NCBI GenBank assembly: GCA_019083985.1
Contig: JAHRCV010000001.1
Span: 1 to 64,000 of the forward strand
Length of the DNA: 64,000 nt
Reading direction: 5' to 3'
From: Rhizobiales bacterium TNE-4
GTDB taxonomy: Bacteria; Pseudomonadota; Alphaproteobacteria; Rhizobiales; Beijerinckiaceae
The translations under genes were made by a program, and so were the position numbers. The notes under the pieces were generated by a model, which was not told the DNA's origin, made no database searches, and was given only the letters and a program-made list of their open reading frames with translations. Below are positions 37,067 to 46,418 of the stretch, in pieces. Positions within the stretch are counted from its first letter, which is position 1, and every line of letters begins with the position of its first letter.

Positions 37067-38236
37067 TCAGAAGGACCGCGGCAAGCCAAGAACATGCTCG
37101 CCGACATAAGAGAGGATCAGATTGGTGGAGATCGGCGCGACCTGATAAAGCCGCGTCTCGCGGAACTTGCGTTCCACATCATATTCGGCAGCAAATCCAA
37201 AGCCGCCATGCGTTTGCAGGCAGGCATTCGCTGCTTCCCACGAGGCGTCGGCGCACAACAGTTTCGCCATATTCGCTTCGGTGCCATAGGGCTGGCCGGC
37301 ATCATGCAGCGCTGCTGCTTGGTAGCGAATGGAATCGGCCGCACGCGTATTCACATAAGCGCGTGCGATCGGGAATTGGATGCCTTGATTTTGGCCGATG
37401 GGGCGGTCGAACACGATGCGCTCATTCGCATAGGCTTTCGCGCGATCGATGAACCACCACGCATCGCCGACGCATTCAGCCGCAATCAGCACGCGCTCCG
37501 CGTTGAGCCCTTCAAGAATGATCTTGAGGCCCTTGTTTTCTTCGCCGATCAGATTTTCAGCGGGGATTTCGAGATTGTCGAAAAAGACTTCATTCGTCTC
37601 GTGATTGACCATATTGCGAATAGGCCGCACGGTCATGCCCTTGCCGATCGCATCCTTGAGATCGACGAGAAACACCGAAAGTCCTTCCGATTTCCGCTTC
37701 ACCTGATCGAGCGGCGTCGTGCGCGCAAGCAGGATCATCAGATCGGAATGTTGCACGCGGCTGGTCCAGACTTTCTGGCCATTGACGATATAGCGGTCGC
37801 CCTTGCGCACCGCCGTCGTTTTCAACTTTGTTGTGTCAGTGCCGGTGGTGGGCTCCGTCACCGCCATGGATTGCAGGCGCAGACGGCCGGCCGCGATCTC
37901 CGGCAGATATTTCTGCTTCTGGGCAGGAGAGCCGGCACGCAGCAGCGTGGACATGTTGTACATCTGTCCATGCACCGCGCCCGAATTGCCGCCGGACCGG
38001 TTGATCTCTTCCATGATGATCGAGGCTTCGACGAGCCCAAGTCCGGCCCCGCCGAATTCCTCAGGGATCAGCGCTGCCAACCATCCCGCCTCGGTTAGTG
38101 CTGTCGTGAAAGCCTCGGGATAGCCGCGGGCCTCATCGACCTCACGCCAATAGGCGCCATCAAAACGGGAGCACAGCGCGCGAACGGCTTCGCGCAGGTC
38201 GGAATGATCGTCGGGGGAAGGAATTGCAATGGCCAA
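37067..38236 (-). CDS. Acyl-CoA dehydrogenase
   Basis: An FAD enzyme of about 389 residues that introduces an alpha,beta double bond into acyl-CoA. Family features are IPEEFGGAGLGLVEASIIMEE, QSMAVTEPTTGTDTTKLKTTA (FAD-binding signature 1), VWTSRVQHSDLMI and a C-terminal CLQTHGGFGFAAEYDVERKFRE. No ATG fits; TTG 38236 has GAGAGGTG about seven bases upstream and gives the normal N-terminal length (LAIAIPSPDDH). It is the first structural gene of the block after the LysR gene. Confidence 0.88.
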   Translation of the reverse strand: MAIAIPSPDDHSDLREAVRALCSRFDGAYWREVDEARGYPEAFTTALTEAGWLAALIPEEFGGAGLGLVEASIIMEEINRSGGNSGAVHGQMYNMSTLLRAGSPAQKQKYLPEIAAGRLRLQSMAVTEPTTGTDTTKLKTTAVRKGDRYIVNGQKVWTSRVQHSDLMILLARTTPLDQVKRKSEGLSVFLVDLKDAIGKGMTVRPIRNMVNHETNEVFFDNLEIPAENLIGEENKGLKIILEGLNAERVLIAAECVGDAWWFIDRAKAYANERIVFDRPIGQNQGIQFPIARAYVNTRAADSIRYQAAALHDAGQPYGTEANMAKLLCADASWEAANACLQTHGGFGFAAEYDVERKFRETRLYQVAPISTNLILSYVGEHVLGLPRSF

Positions 38237-38321
38237 GGCACACCTCTCACGAGTGAGTATGACTCGGCCCTGATTTTGCGAAATAAGAAAGTTTAACCGG
38301 GTGACAACTAAAAATTCGAAA

Positions 38322-39209
38322 TCACTCGCGAATGAGCGCCTCAATCAGCTTTTGGGTCGGCGCTTCTGGCGCGTGTCCGGCATGCCAACACAGGTCGAGA
38401 TGACGGATAGCCCATGGGTCCTCAAGATGGAGGAGTTTCAGCCCCAGCGCTTCGGCAAAGGGGCGTAGCGCCGCTTCGGGGAGGATGCCCGTGCCAAGGC
38501 CTTGCGCTACCATCTGGCAGACCGTCTCGAAGGTCCGCACCTGCACTTTCCGACGGAAAGGGCGGCCCAAAAGCCGCGCTTGCTCGGCCAAAAGCCGGTC
38601 AATCGCCGTCCCGCCTTCCAAGGCAACGAAATCATCGTCAAGCAGATCGCGGAAAAAGACGCGGTCGGCATGGGCCAGCCAATGGCCTTTGGGGACGGCC
38701 ACGCCGAGCCTATCCTCGGCATAGGGCAGGGTGACGAACTGCGCCTGCGGCGTGCCACGCACCACCACACCCAGATCGGCCATGTTCTTGGAGAGGGCTT
38801 CAAGGGTCTCCTGGCTCGGCCGTTCCTCAAGCTCGATGCTGATATCGGGCGCCTGCCGGGCAAAGGCGGCGAGGTCGGCCGCAAGGCGGTGGACGAGGGC
38901 GGAGGAGGAGGCCGACACGCGGACGCGGCCCCGCACACCCAAGCGATGATCGCGTGAGGCGGCCTCGAACTGGTCGGCGAGCCGCAGCACCTGCTCGGCA
39001 TAGCGTAAAGCGGTGATTCCGGCCGGCGTCGGCTCAAGCCCATGCGGCAAGCGCTTGATCAGCGGCGTCCCCGCCTCGGCCTCAAAAATCTTGATCCGCC
39101 GGCTTGCCGCCGACAACGCCAGATTGAACCGGGCCGCCGCGCGGCTCAGATTGCGTGTTTCACACAGCGCGACGAACAGCCGGAGCGTTTGCAGATCATG
39201 ATGCAACAT
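38322..39209 (-). CDS. LysR family transcriptional regulator
   Basis: A protein of about 295 residues. An N-terminal winged helix-turn-helix is seen (LQTLRLFVALCETRNLSRAA, then LSAASRRIKIFE), followed by a LysR-type effector domain with two alpha/beta lobes. It lies upstream of, and in the same direction as, the acyl-CoA dehydrogenase gene, 85 bases apart, and probably controls the catabolic block. ATG 39218 is an alternative start. Its inducer is unknown. Confidence 0.88.
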   Translation of the reverse strand: MLHHDLQTLRLFVALCETRNLSRAAARFNLALSAASRRIKIFEAEAGTPLIKRLPHGLEPTPAGITALRYAEQVLRLADQFEAASRDHRLGVRGRVRVSASSSALVHRLAADLAAFARQAPDISIELEERPSQETLEALSKNMADLGVVVRGTPQAQFVTLPYAEDRLGVAVPKGHWLAHADRVFFRDLLDDDFVALEGGTAIDRLLAEQARLLGRPFRRKVQVRTFETVCQMVAQGLGTGILPEAALRPFAEALGLKLLHLEDPWAIRHLDLCWHAGHAPEAPTQKLIEALIRE

Positions 39210-39286
39210 GGCCGCCATGGGAAAGGCTAGCGCTCAAGCCGTCAAGCAGGGTTGCATCGTCGCGCCTGATCGTCGAGCTTGGACAC

Positions 39287-39706
39287 ATGAATGATTCCGC
39301 CTTTGCCCTCAATCCGCGCCTCGAAGCGGATACGCTTGCCGTGGGAGATCTCGCGCTCTGTCGTGTTCTGCTAATGAACGATGCGCGCTTCCCTTGGATC
39401 ATCCTTGTGCCGCGCCGCGCCGGCGCGCGCGAATTGACCGATCTCTCACCTGAGGATCAAGCGACGCTCTTGGCTGAGATTGGCGCAGCGAGCCGTGCGA
39501 TGCAGCGGCTCATTCACCCGCACAAGCTCAACACGGCCGCCATCGGCAATGTCGTCGCGCAATTGCACATCCATATCGTGGCGCGTTTCGAGGATGATGC
39601 GGCGTGGCCCGCACCTGTCTGGGGCCATGGCGCGCGCGAACCTTATGATGAAGATGAGAGCAGCGGTTTTGTTGGCCTGCTGCAACGCGAATTAGGATAT
39701 TTGTAA
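39287..39706 (+). CDS. HIT domain protein with Q-H-H triad
   Basis: A 139-residue nucleotide-binding protein of the histidine triad superfamily. The signature reads QLHIHIVARF, so the first histidine of HxHxH is Gln, as in a known alphaproteobacterial subset. Other features are FPWIILVPRRAGARELTDLS and NVVAQ. It could hydrolyse or transfer nucleotides. The stop overlaps the nudC start (TAATG), so they are coupled. Confidence 0.88.
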   Translation: MNDSAFALNPRLEADTLAVGDLALCRVLLMNDARFPWIILVPRRAGARELTDLSPEDQATLLAEIGAASRAMQRLIHPHKLNTAAIGNVVAQLHIHIVARFEDDAAWPAPVWGHGAREPYDEDESSGFVGLLQRELGYL

Positions 39707-40650
39707 TGGTGGTGTCGCGTCAGGAACGGTCCGCTGCGGTGGGCTATGCGCAGAATTTGCTCGACCGGCGCGCCCAATTGCGGAGCGATGAGAAGGCGGT
39801 TGCAGCTCTTGCTGCTGATCCCACGGCGCGCTTTTTCGTGATCGCAGCCGATGTGCCGCTTTTACGCCGCACCGGCAATGGCCTCGACCCGCTGTTTGAT
39901 CGCGCGGCCGCTGCCAGTTTTGGCTTATTGAAAGAACAGGCCTTTCTGGGCAGCGATGAGAAGGGCCCCGTATTCGCCGTTGAACTCGATCAACCCAACG
40001 CCGAAAGCGAACAGGATTCTGGCGACATTGTCCGCATCGATTTGCGTACGCTCGCAGTGCAGGGATTATTGCCGCCAGATGTTCTAGGTCCGCTCGGCGA
40101 AGCGAAGGCGCTGCTGTTCTGGCATCGCCGCCATCGTTTTTGTGCCCATTGTGGCGAGCGCACAACGCTCGCATCCGCAGGGTGGCGACGCGATTGTGCC
40201 GGATGCGGCGCGCAGCATTTTCCGCGCACCGATCCGGTCGCCATCATGCTCGCCGTGCGCGGCGATTTCTGTCTGCTCGGTCGTCAGACGCGCTTTGCGC
40301 CCGGCGTCGTCTCCTGCCTCGCGGGGTTCATTGAGCCGGGCGAGACGATGGAAGATGCCGTCCGGCGTGAATTGTTCGAGGAAGCAGGCATTCATGTTGG
40401 TGCTGTGCGTTACCTCTGCTCCCAACCATGGCCTTTCCCTTCATCGCTGATGATTGGCTGCATCGCGGAATCGGCGACGGAAGATCTGGTTGTCGATACA
40501 GAAGAACTCGAACTGGTACGCTGGTTCTCGCGCGAAGAAACGCGCGCCATTTTAGCGGGGACGCATCCGGAAGGGTTCACTTGCCCACCACCCATTGCGA
40601 TTGCCCATCATCTCATCCGCGCTTGGGCAATCGATGGTGAGACGGTCTGA
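39706..40650 (+). CDS. nudC: NAD+ diphosphatase / NADH pyrophosphatase (Nudix)
   Basis: A 314-residue protein with the three NudC parts: an N-terminal domain, a zinc ribbon (FCAHCGERTTL and CAGCGAQHFPRTDP) and the Nudix box GFIEPGETMEDAVRREL followed by FEEAGI. The SQPWPFPSSLMIG motif distinguishes NudC from other Nudix enzymes. It cleaves NAD(H) and can remove NAD caps from RNA. Confidence 0.93.
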   Translation: MVVSRQERSAAVGYAQNLLDRRAQLRSDEKAVAALAADPTARFFVIAADVPLLRRTGNGLDPLFDRAAAASFGLLKEQAFLGSDEKGPVFAVELDQPNAESEQDSGDIVRIDLRTLAVQGLLPPDVLGPLGEAKALLFWHRRHRFCAHCGERTTLASAGWRRDCAGCGAQHFPRTDPVAIMLAVRGDFCLLGRQTRFAPGVVSCLAGFIEPGETMEDAVRRELFEEAGIHVGAVRYLCSQPWPFPSSLMIGCIAESATEDLVVDTEELELVRWFSREETRAILAGTHPEGFTCPPPIAIAHHLIRAWAIDGETV

Positions 40651-41139
40651 TCAATAGTCGCGCACGCCTTGGATGCGCGCAGGTTGCGCGCTCCAACCTG
40701 TCCCGCCGGCATGCCGGCAAGTCCAATCGGCCGTACCGGTCGCAATCAGTGTCCCGTCACGGCATTGCCCACGCATGATCGCCTGCGGCAAAGGAGAAGG
40801 CTGCCGCAGCATCAGCGGTGTTGTGCTGAGACGCCCTGTGCGCGGTCTGAAATTGCGCGGCACGACTGACCCATCATTGCGAATGCGATAGCCACCGCTG
40901 GCGAGTTTCGCCGCGCGGCGCGCTTTGAGATAATTACGGTAGCCGTAAATCTCTTTGCTGCCGAGCTTGTAGGTTTTCATGCGTGGCTTCGGCATACTCG
41001 TCCGAACGCGCGGCGTGCGCGAGAAACCGCGCGATGATCCGCGATAGCCGCCGCGTGCATCGGCATCGTCAGGCATCACGAGAGATTGCGCGCTGAACAG
41101 AAAAAGCCCGCACAGCCAATACAGAATGATCCGGCGCAT
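40651..41139 (-). CDS. Secreted basic protein, function unknown
   Basis: A 162-residue protein with a hydrophobic N-terminus (IILYWLCGLFLFSAQSLVMP) that looks like a signal peptide or anchor. The mature part is rich in Arg, Gly and Ser (GGYRGSSRGFSRTPRVR) and ends with a Cys pair in QCRDGTLIATGTADWTCRHAGG. I do not recognise it. It converges on nudC. Confidence 0.7.
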   Translation of the reverse strand: MRRIILYWLCGLFLFSAQSLVMPDDADARGGYRGSSRGFSRTPRVRTSMPKPRMKTYKLGSKEIYGYRNYLKARRAAKLASGGYRIRNDGSVVPRNFRPRTGRLSTTPLMLRQPSPLPQAIMRGQCRDGTLIATGTADWTCRHAGGTGWSAQPARIQGVRDY

Positions 41140-41189
41140 GATCGTCTCCCCACCATGGAGGAGAGCGTGAGCACAGTCAGCGGCTGAGA

Positions 41190-41213
41190 AAACCCGTCGA
41201 ATTGGACGGGTTT
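41190..41213 (-). terminator. Terminator of pheA
   Basis: The stem AAACCCGTC / GACGGGTTT with a six-base loop overlaps the pheA stop codon and is followed on the minus strand by TTCTC. Confidence 0.7.
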
Positions 41214-42066
41214 AGACGTTGCCTGCTTCCAGACGGAACGGATTGGCTGGGTAGACGCCGAGGATCTTCACTTCCTTCGAGAAGAAGTCGAGTTCTTCGA
41301 GGGCCAGTTTCAGATTGGGGTCGTCCGGGTGCCCATCAACATCGGCGAGGAATTGCGTCGCCGAGAATTGGCCGCCGATCATGTAGCTTTCGAGCTTGGT
41401 CATGTTCACGCCATTCGTCGCAAATCCGCCAAGCGCCTTGTAAAGTGCGGCAGGCACGTTGCGAACGCGGAACAGGAAGGTCGTAATCGTCGGGCCATTG
41501 TTGGGCTTGGCCCATTGCGGTGTCTTCGACAGGATCACGAACCGCGTCGTGTTGTTCTTCTCATCTTCCACATTCTGCGCGAGCGTATTTAATCCGTAGA
41601 TCTCACCGGCCAGCGCGGTGGCGAGCGACGCCTTGGTGGGGTCGTTCCATTCTGCCACTTCGCGAGCCGAGCCTGCGGTGTCGCCCGCGATCACGGCGCG
41701 CCAACCATGCTCGCGAATGATCTTGCGGCATTGGCCGAGCGCATGGACATGGCTGTGCACACTCTTGATCGTCTTCAGTGTCGCTCCCGGCACCGCGAGC
41801 AATTGGAAGCGGATCGGCAGAAAATATTCACCGATGATATGCAGGCCAGACTCGGGCAGGAAATGATGAATGTCTGCGACGCGGCCTGCGATCGAATTCT
41901 CGATCGGGATCACGCCCAGATCAGCGCGCCCCTCATTGATCGCAGAGAAGGCATCTTCGAACGAGGCGCAAGGCAGCGGAATCCCGTCGGGAAACATTTC
42001 GCGGCAGACAATATCGGAATTGGCGCCCGGTTCGCCTTGATAGGCGAGCGTGAGAGGTTGAGACAT
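41212..42066 (-). CDS. pheA: Prephenate dehydratase
   Basis: A 284-residue stand-alone prephenate dehydratase (no chorismate mutase domain) that makes phenylpyruvate for phenylalanine synthesis. The catalytic domain has AYQGEPGANSDIV, GVIPIENSIAGRVAD and NTTRFVILS with the catalytic Thr. The C-terminal ACT domain (TTFLFRVRNVPAALYKALGG, then TKLESYMIGGQF) carries the ESR-like phenylalanine feedback site. ATG 42066 was used. kdsB lies 26 bases upstream on the same strand. Confidence 0.95.
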   Translation of the reverse strand: MSQPLTLAYQGEPGANSDIVCREMFPDGIPLPCASFEDAFSAINEGRADLGVIPIENSIAGRVADIHHFLPESGLHIIGEYFLPIRFQLLAVPGATLKTIKSVHSHVHALGQCRKIIREHGWRAVIAGDTAGSAREVAEWNDPTKASLATALAGEIYGLNTLAQNVEDEKNNTTRFVILSKTPQWAKPNNGPTITTFLFRVRNVPAALYKALGGFATNGVNMTKLESYMIGGQFSATQFLADVDGHPDDPNLKLALEELDFFSKEVKILGVYPANPFRLEAGNV

Positions 42067-42092
42067 GGGACGTCCTTCCAAGGAAACGAGGA

Positions 42093-42839
42093 TCAATGCG
42101 GGCGTGGACGCGCGGCCAGCGCCGCCCGGGCCCGTTCAAGGTCTTCCGGCGAATCGACGCCGAGTGGCACGACATCGACAAGCGTCACATCAATCCGCAT
42201 GCCGTTCTCAATCGCGCGCAATTGTTCTAAACGCTCCCGCTTCTCGAGCGGCGAGGGTGGCAGCGCGACAAAGCGCGCCAAGGCTTGGCGGCGATAAGCG
42301 TAAAGACCGATATGATGATAGAGCGGGCCATCGCCCGATGGCGCGGTCGCACGCGTGAAATAAAGGGCGCGGAAACGGTTCTCGCCGATCGGCGTCATCA
42401 CCGGCTTGACCACGTTGGGGTTGGTCCGCTCATCGGCACGGGTGATTTCGACGGCGATCGTGGTGATATCCACATCCTTGTCGGCCAAGGGCGGCAGGGA
42501 TGCGGCAATCGCACGCGGGTCGATCGTCGGCAGGTCGCCTTGCACATTGACGATCACGTCATGGCGGCCTTCAGGGTCGAAAATCTCGACCGCTTCGTGG
42601 ATCCGGTCCGAGCCTGACGGATGATCGGAGCGGGTCATCACGGCGATCCCGCCCGCCTTTTCGACGGCGTCCACAATGGCTTTTTCGTCGGTTGCGACCA
42701 CAACTGGGCCGATCCCGGCTTCCAAGGCCCGGCGCCAGACATGAACGATCATCGGTTCCCCACCAATGTCGGCGAGCGGCTTGCCGGGCAGACGGGTGGC
42801 GGCCATACGGGCCGGAATGAGGATCACGGGGTCGGACAT
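42093..42839 (-). CDS. kdsB: 3-deoxy-manno-octulosonate cytidylyltransferase
   Basis: A 248-residue CMP-Kdo synthetase that activates Kdo for lipopolysaccharide. The N-terminal [19 protein letters not shown] is the nucleotide-binding signature, followed by [22 protein letters not shown] and [10 protein letters not shown]. It is divergent from the cytochrome c gene, with about 196 bases between them. Confidence 0.95.
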   Translation of the reverse strand: MSDPVILIPARMAATRLPGKPLADIGGEPMIVHVWRRALEAGIGPVVVATDEKAIVDAVEKAGGIAVMTRSDHPSGSDRIHEAVEIFDPEGRHDVIVNVQGDLPTIDPRAIAASLPPLADKDVDITTIAVEITRADERTNPNVVKPVMTPIGENRFRALYFTRATAPSGDGPLYHHIGLYAYRRQALARFVALPPSPLEKRERLEQLRAIENGMRIDVTLVDVVPLGVDSPEDLERARAALAARPRPH

Positions 42840-43035
42840 GAGAGGCTGTCTCGGGGCTCTGGCAGCGCGATCCGGGGGGAGCGGCTGAAAGTATCACGGG
42901 CTAGGCCGCTTATACGAGTTGCCAAGGACGCGTCAAAGCGGGTAATCAGTCGCCGCCGCTTCGCAAGGACGGGGGCGGAGAAATGTTGTTCGCAGGCCCT
43001 TAGGTCTGGGACAGGCTAGGTTTCGGAGCTTCGGG

Positions 43036-43587
43036 ATGGATTCCTTCGAATTGAACAAGATCGCCGGCGCGCTTCTCGGCACGCTTTTGTTCGTGATGGG
43101 GCTCGGAATGCTCGGCGACGTGATTTTCGCTCCGCATAAGCCTGTCGTGGCTGGCTACGACCTTCCGGCCGCCGAAGACGCGCCGAAGGCTGGCGCCGCT
43201 CAGGCTGCTGCCGCTCCGGCCGTCCCTCTGCCGCAGCTCCTCGCCAAGGCTGACGCCAAGAAGGGCGAAGCGCAGGCGAAGGCATGCGCGGCCTGTCATT
43301 CCTTCGATAAGGGTGGCGCTAACAAGATTGGTCCGGCCCTCTATGGCATCGTTGATCGTGCCAAGGCTGCGGCTCCGGGCTTCGGCTATTCCGCCGCGTC
43401 GAAAGAAGCGGCTGCCAAGGGCGGCAAATGGGATTTCGCGTCGCTCGACGCTTTCATCAACAACCCGAAGGGTTACCTGCCGGGCACCTCGATGGGCTAT
43501 GCCGGTCTTAAGGATGCTGAAAAGCGTGCTGACCTTCTCGCCTATCTGCGCACGCTGTCAGACAATCCGGCACCGCTGCCGCAATAA
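43036..43587 (+). CDS. cycM: Membrane-anchored cytochrome c (CycM-like)
   Basis: A 183-residue protein with an uncleaved N-terminal anchor (GALLGTLLFVMGLGMLGDVIF), an Ala/Pro-rich linker and a class I cytochrome c domain. The haem site is CAACH and the axial methionine lies in GTSMGYAG. It fits the c552/CycM type that carries electrons from the bc1 complex to cytochrome oxidase in alphaproteobacteria. Confidence 0.9.
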   Translation: MDSFELNKIAGALLGTLLFVMGLGMLGDVIFAPHKPVVAGYDLPAAEDAPKAGAAQAAAAPAVPLPQLLAKADAKKGEAQAKACAACHSFDKGGANKIGPALYGIVDRAKAAAPGFGYSAASKEAAAKGGKWDFASLDAFINNPKGYLPGTSMGYAGLKDAEKRADLLAYLRTLSDNPAPLPQ

Positions 43588-43606
43588 GACGATCATCACC
43601 GCACAT

Positions 43607-43635
43607 AAAAAAGCCGGGCATTGCCCGGCTTTTTT
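43607..43635. terminator. Bidirectional terminator between cycM and infC
   Basis: The stem GCCGGGC / GCCCGGC with a short loop is flanked by AAAAAA on the left and TTTTTT on the right, so it can end transcripts from both convergent genes. Confidence 0.9.
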
Positions 43636-43658
43636 ATTGTCTCGCAACGACTATCCGC

Positions 43659-44201
43659 TCAGCGCGGTGCCATGACCATAATCATCTGACGTCCTTCGAG
43701 AGCGGGTTCCGCTTCGACCTTGGAAACGTCTGCCATTTCAGCCTTCACGCGATCAAGCAGCTTCAGGCCGATGTCCTGATGCGCCATTTCACGGCCGCGG
43801 AAACGCAAGGTGATCTTCACCTTGTCGCCTTCTTCAAAGAAGCGGCGCACGGCTTTCATCTTCACGCCATAGTCGTGATCGTCGATGCCGGGGCGAAGCT
43901 TGATTTCTTTCACCTCGACCGTCTTCTGCTTTTTGCGCGCTTCAGCGGCTTTCTTCTGCTCCAAAAATTTGAAGCGGCCGTAATCGAGCACTTTGCAGAC
44001 GGGAGGGGTCGAATTCGGTGCGATCTCGACGAGATCGAGGCCGGCATCTTCCGCGATTTTCAGCGCGTCGAAGAAAGGCACGATGCCACGATTTTGTCCG
44101 GTGTCGTCGATCAATTGGACTTCGCGAACGCCGCGAATGTCACGATTGGCGCGCGGCCCGTCCTTCGTCGGTACGGGGGCGGCTCTCATTGGCCTGCGAA
44201 T
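43659..44201 (-). CDS. infC: Translation initiation factor IF-3 (AUU start)
   Basis: IF-3 checks start codon and initiator tRNA on the 30S subunit. Family features are [38 protein letters not shown], the lysine-rich linker ([13 protein letters not shown]) and [12 protein letters not shown]. The start was put at an ATT codon (44201), four codons before the first ATG (44189). Homologues begin MRRP, this frame reads (I)RRPMRAAP, and GGAG lies seven bases before the ATT. The ATG at 44189 has no such site. An AUU start is the known autoregulatory device of infC. A stop codon lies two codons upstream of the ATT. Confidence 0.9.
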   Translation of the reverse strand: MRRPMRAAPVPTKDGPRANRDIRGVREVQLIDDTGQNRGIVPFFDALKIAEDAGLDLVEIAPNSTPPVCKVLDYGRFKFLEQKKAAEARKKQKTVEVKEIKLRPGIDDHDYGVKMKAVRRFFEEGDKVKITLRFRGREMAHQDIGLKLLDRVKAEMADVSKVEAEPALEGRQMIMVMAPR

Positions 44202-44308
44202 GGGTCATCTCCGTTAGTGAGCCCGGCGTGCGGCGCAGAGGCGTAGCGCCCGCGCGAGCGAGTTTCAAACGCGCTGAATGTCGCCCAAAAACGGCGGAAG
44301 TCAACACA

Positions 44309-45523
44309 TCACGCGCGATTTGCGCGCTGCCGTTCCAAAAGTGCCACATAAAGCCGGAGCGTGGCACTGACCATGGATTCGAGCGAAAAATGCCGCTCGA
44401 CATGCTGCCGGGCTCGAAGTGCCATCGCATCGCGCGCTGTAGCCCCAAGCGTAAGGGCCGCTGCAAGGGCCTCAGCCAAGGCCTCGGCATCATTGGGAGG
44501 GATCCGCCAACCGGTCCGCGCAGCCGCAGGCACGTCGGGCGGGGCCAGCACCGTCTCGGGCACAGCGCCAAGATCGGTGACGACCACCGGGGTCCCCAGC
44601 GCCTGCGCTTCCGTTGCTGTCCGGCCGAAGGCTTCAGGCTCGGTCGAGGGGACAGCGACCACAGAAGCCGCCATGAATGCGGCGGGCATGTCGGTGCAAT
44701 GACCAACCCGATAAACCATATCTTTCACGCCGAGCGTCTCGGCCATGGCATCGAGCTCGCGGACATAGCCGCTGCGCCCTTGCTCATCGCCCGCCAGAAC
44801 GATGGCGATGTCGGCTTCCCCCGCCTCGCGCAAAAGCCGCGCCGCTTCAATCAGGACTTTCTGACCCTTCCACGGGGTGAGCCGCGCGGCGCACAAGATC
44901 ACCCGTTGATGAGGCGCGACACCCCAAGCGGCGCGCAGCCTTTCGATCCGGCCATGGTCGACATGCGCCGCCGCATAGAGCTTCAGATCAGTGCCGCGAT
45001 GAATGACGGCGATGCGGTCGCGCGCGAAGGGGTGTTTATCGGCAATCAACCGTGCCGTGTAATGCGAATTGGCGATGACCGCGTCGCCGCGCGCCATCAC
45101 CGAATTGTAGAGAATCTTCACCGACGAGCGGCCCTGATAGGAGCCGTGATAGGTCGTCACGAAGGGGACATCGAGCCCACCCGTCGCGAGATAGGCGCTC
45201 CACGCAGGCGCGCGCGAACGGGCATGGACGAGATCGACCTCTTCATCGCGAATGATGCGCTTGAGCTTGCGGGAATTGAACAGGATCGCGAGCGGATTTT
45301 TTGTCTTCGCCGGAAAAGGAATCCAAGTGCCGCCCTTGGCCTGCAATTCAGCAACAAGGCGACCACCTTCCGTTGCCACCAGCGCTCGCGCACCGGCTTG
45401 CACAAGACCGGCGGCAATATCGACGGCGGTGCGCTCCGCCCCGCCCGCATCGAGTTCGGGGACGATCTGGAGGATGGTGCGACCGCGCAGTTCCGCCGGG
45501 CTTCGCGCATCGGCATAGTGCAT
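44309..45523 (-). CDS. Glycosyltransferase family 4 protein
   Basis: A 404-residue GT-B enzyme. It has the N-terminal glycine motif PELDAGGAERTAVDIAAGL, ILCAARLTPWKGQKVLIEAA for the second Rossmann domain, and the nucleotide-sugar block STEPEAFGRTATEAQALGTP with the E-x7-E signature. It probably adds sugars in lipopolysaccharide core or other envelope glycan synthesis. ATG 45523 was chosen. It is divergent from the alpha/beta hydrolase gene. Confidence 0.87.
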   Translation of the reverse strand: MHYADARSPAELRGRTILQIVPELDAGGAERTAVDIAAGLVQAGARALVATEGGRLVAELQAKGGTWIPFPAKTKNPLAILFNSRKLKRIIRDEEVDLVHARSRAPAWSAYLATGGLDVPFVTTYHGSYQGRSSVKILYNSVMARGDAVIANSHYTARLIADKHPFARDRIAVIHRGTDLKLYAAAHVDHGRIERLRAAWGVAPHQRVILCAARLTPWKGQKVLIEAARLLREAGEADIAIVLAGDEQGRSGYVRELDAMAETLGVKDMVYRVGHCTDMPAAFMAASVVAVPSTEPEAFGRTATEAQALGTPVVVTDLGAVPETVLAPPDVPAAARTGWRIPPNDAEALAEALAAALTLGATARDAMALRARQHVERHFSLESMVSATLRLYVALLERQRANRA

Positions 45524-45575
45524 CAGTCTCGCCCTCCGGCGGGCCTTGATTCGCAAACCATGAGGATTGTTTAGG

Positions 45576-46328
45576 GTGAGTGACGCCGATCCGCAATTTC
45601 TAGCCACGCCCGGCCATCGTCTCGCCTATCGGAAGGTTGATGGCGCAGGCCCCCCGGTCGTCTGGTGCGGCGGCTTCGCGTCCGACATGGAGTCCACCAA
45701 GGCACAAGCCTTGGCCGATTGGGCGAGGGCCAATGGGCGCGCCTATATCCGCTTCGATTATTCCGGCCATGGCCGTTCTGAAGGATTGTTTGCGGACGGC
45801 ACCATTGGCCAATGGTTTGCCGATGCCAAGGCGATCGTCGAGGCGTTGTGCGATGAAGGCCCCATCCTTGTTGGGTCATCCATGGGTGGCTGGATTGCGC
45901 TTCTTGTGACCCGCGCGCTCTACGGCACGCCGCGCGCGCCGCAAGGCTTGGTGCTGATCGCGCCAGCTGTCGATTTCACCGAGGAATTGATGTGGGCGCA
46001 GATGCCGGAGGATGTGCGCGCCCAGATCCTGCGTGACGGCGTTTGGAAGCGCGATTCCATTTACGGCGATCCGCTCCCGATCACCCGCGCTTTGATTGAA
46101 GATGGCCGGCGGCATCTTCTGTTGACCGGTCCAATCGCTACGCATTGCCCGGTCCATATTCTACAAGGGATGGACGATCCCGACGTGCCGTGGAAACACG
46201 CCATGCGGCTTGTCGAACATCTCCCCGGCGACGACGTGACCACCACGCTCATCCGCGATGGTGATCATCGTCTGTCGCGCCCGCAGGACATCGCCAAATT
46301 ATTGCAGACGGTGGAAATGATGGCTTGA
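45576..46328 (+). CDS. Alpha/beta hydrolase
   Basis: A 250-residue alpha/beta-hydrolase with the nucleophile elbow VGSSMGGWIALL. The oxyanion region is VVWCGGFASDMESTKA, the acid in GMDDPDVPW, and the histidine in IRDGDHRLSRP. GTG 45576 has GAGG ten bases upstream; TTG 45567 is an alternative. The short-lid type resembles carboxylesterases and the palmitoyl-thioesterase-like ABHD10/KANL3 group. The substrate is unknown. Confidence 0.82.
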   Translation: MSDADPQFLATPGHRLAYRKVDGAGPPVVWCGGFASDMESTKAQALADWARANGRAYIRFDYSGHGRSEGLFADGTIGQWFADAKAIVEALCDEGPILVGSSMGGWIALLVTRALYGTPRAPQGLVLIAPAVDFTEELMWAQMPEDVRAQILRDGVWKRDSIYGDPLPITRALIEDGRRHLLLTGPIATHCPVHILQGMDDPDVPWKHAMRLVEHLPGDDVTTTLIRDGDHRLSRPQDIAKLLQTVEMMA

Positions 46329-46362
46329 GGCGGCGTTAGCAGTTTCCCGTTCGTCGTCCATC

Positions 46363-46398
46363 AAAAAAACGCGGGCTTGCGGCCCGCGTTGTGTTTTT
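46363..46398. terminator. Bidirectional terminator
   Basis: The stem ACGCGGGC / GCCCGCGT with a five-base loop is preceded by AAAAAAA and followed by TGTGTTTTT. It separates the rightward hydrolase gene from the leftward DUF1150 gene. Confidence 0.85.
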
Positions 46399-46418
46399 CA
46401 AGGCTGGCAGAGAATGCG

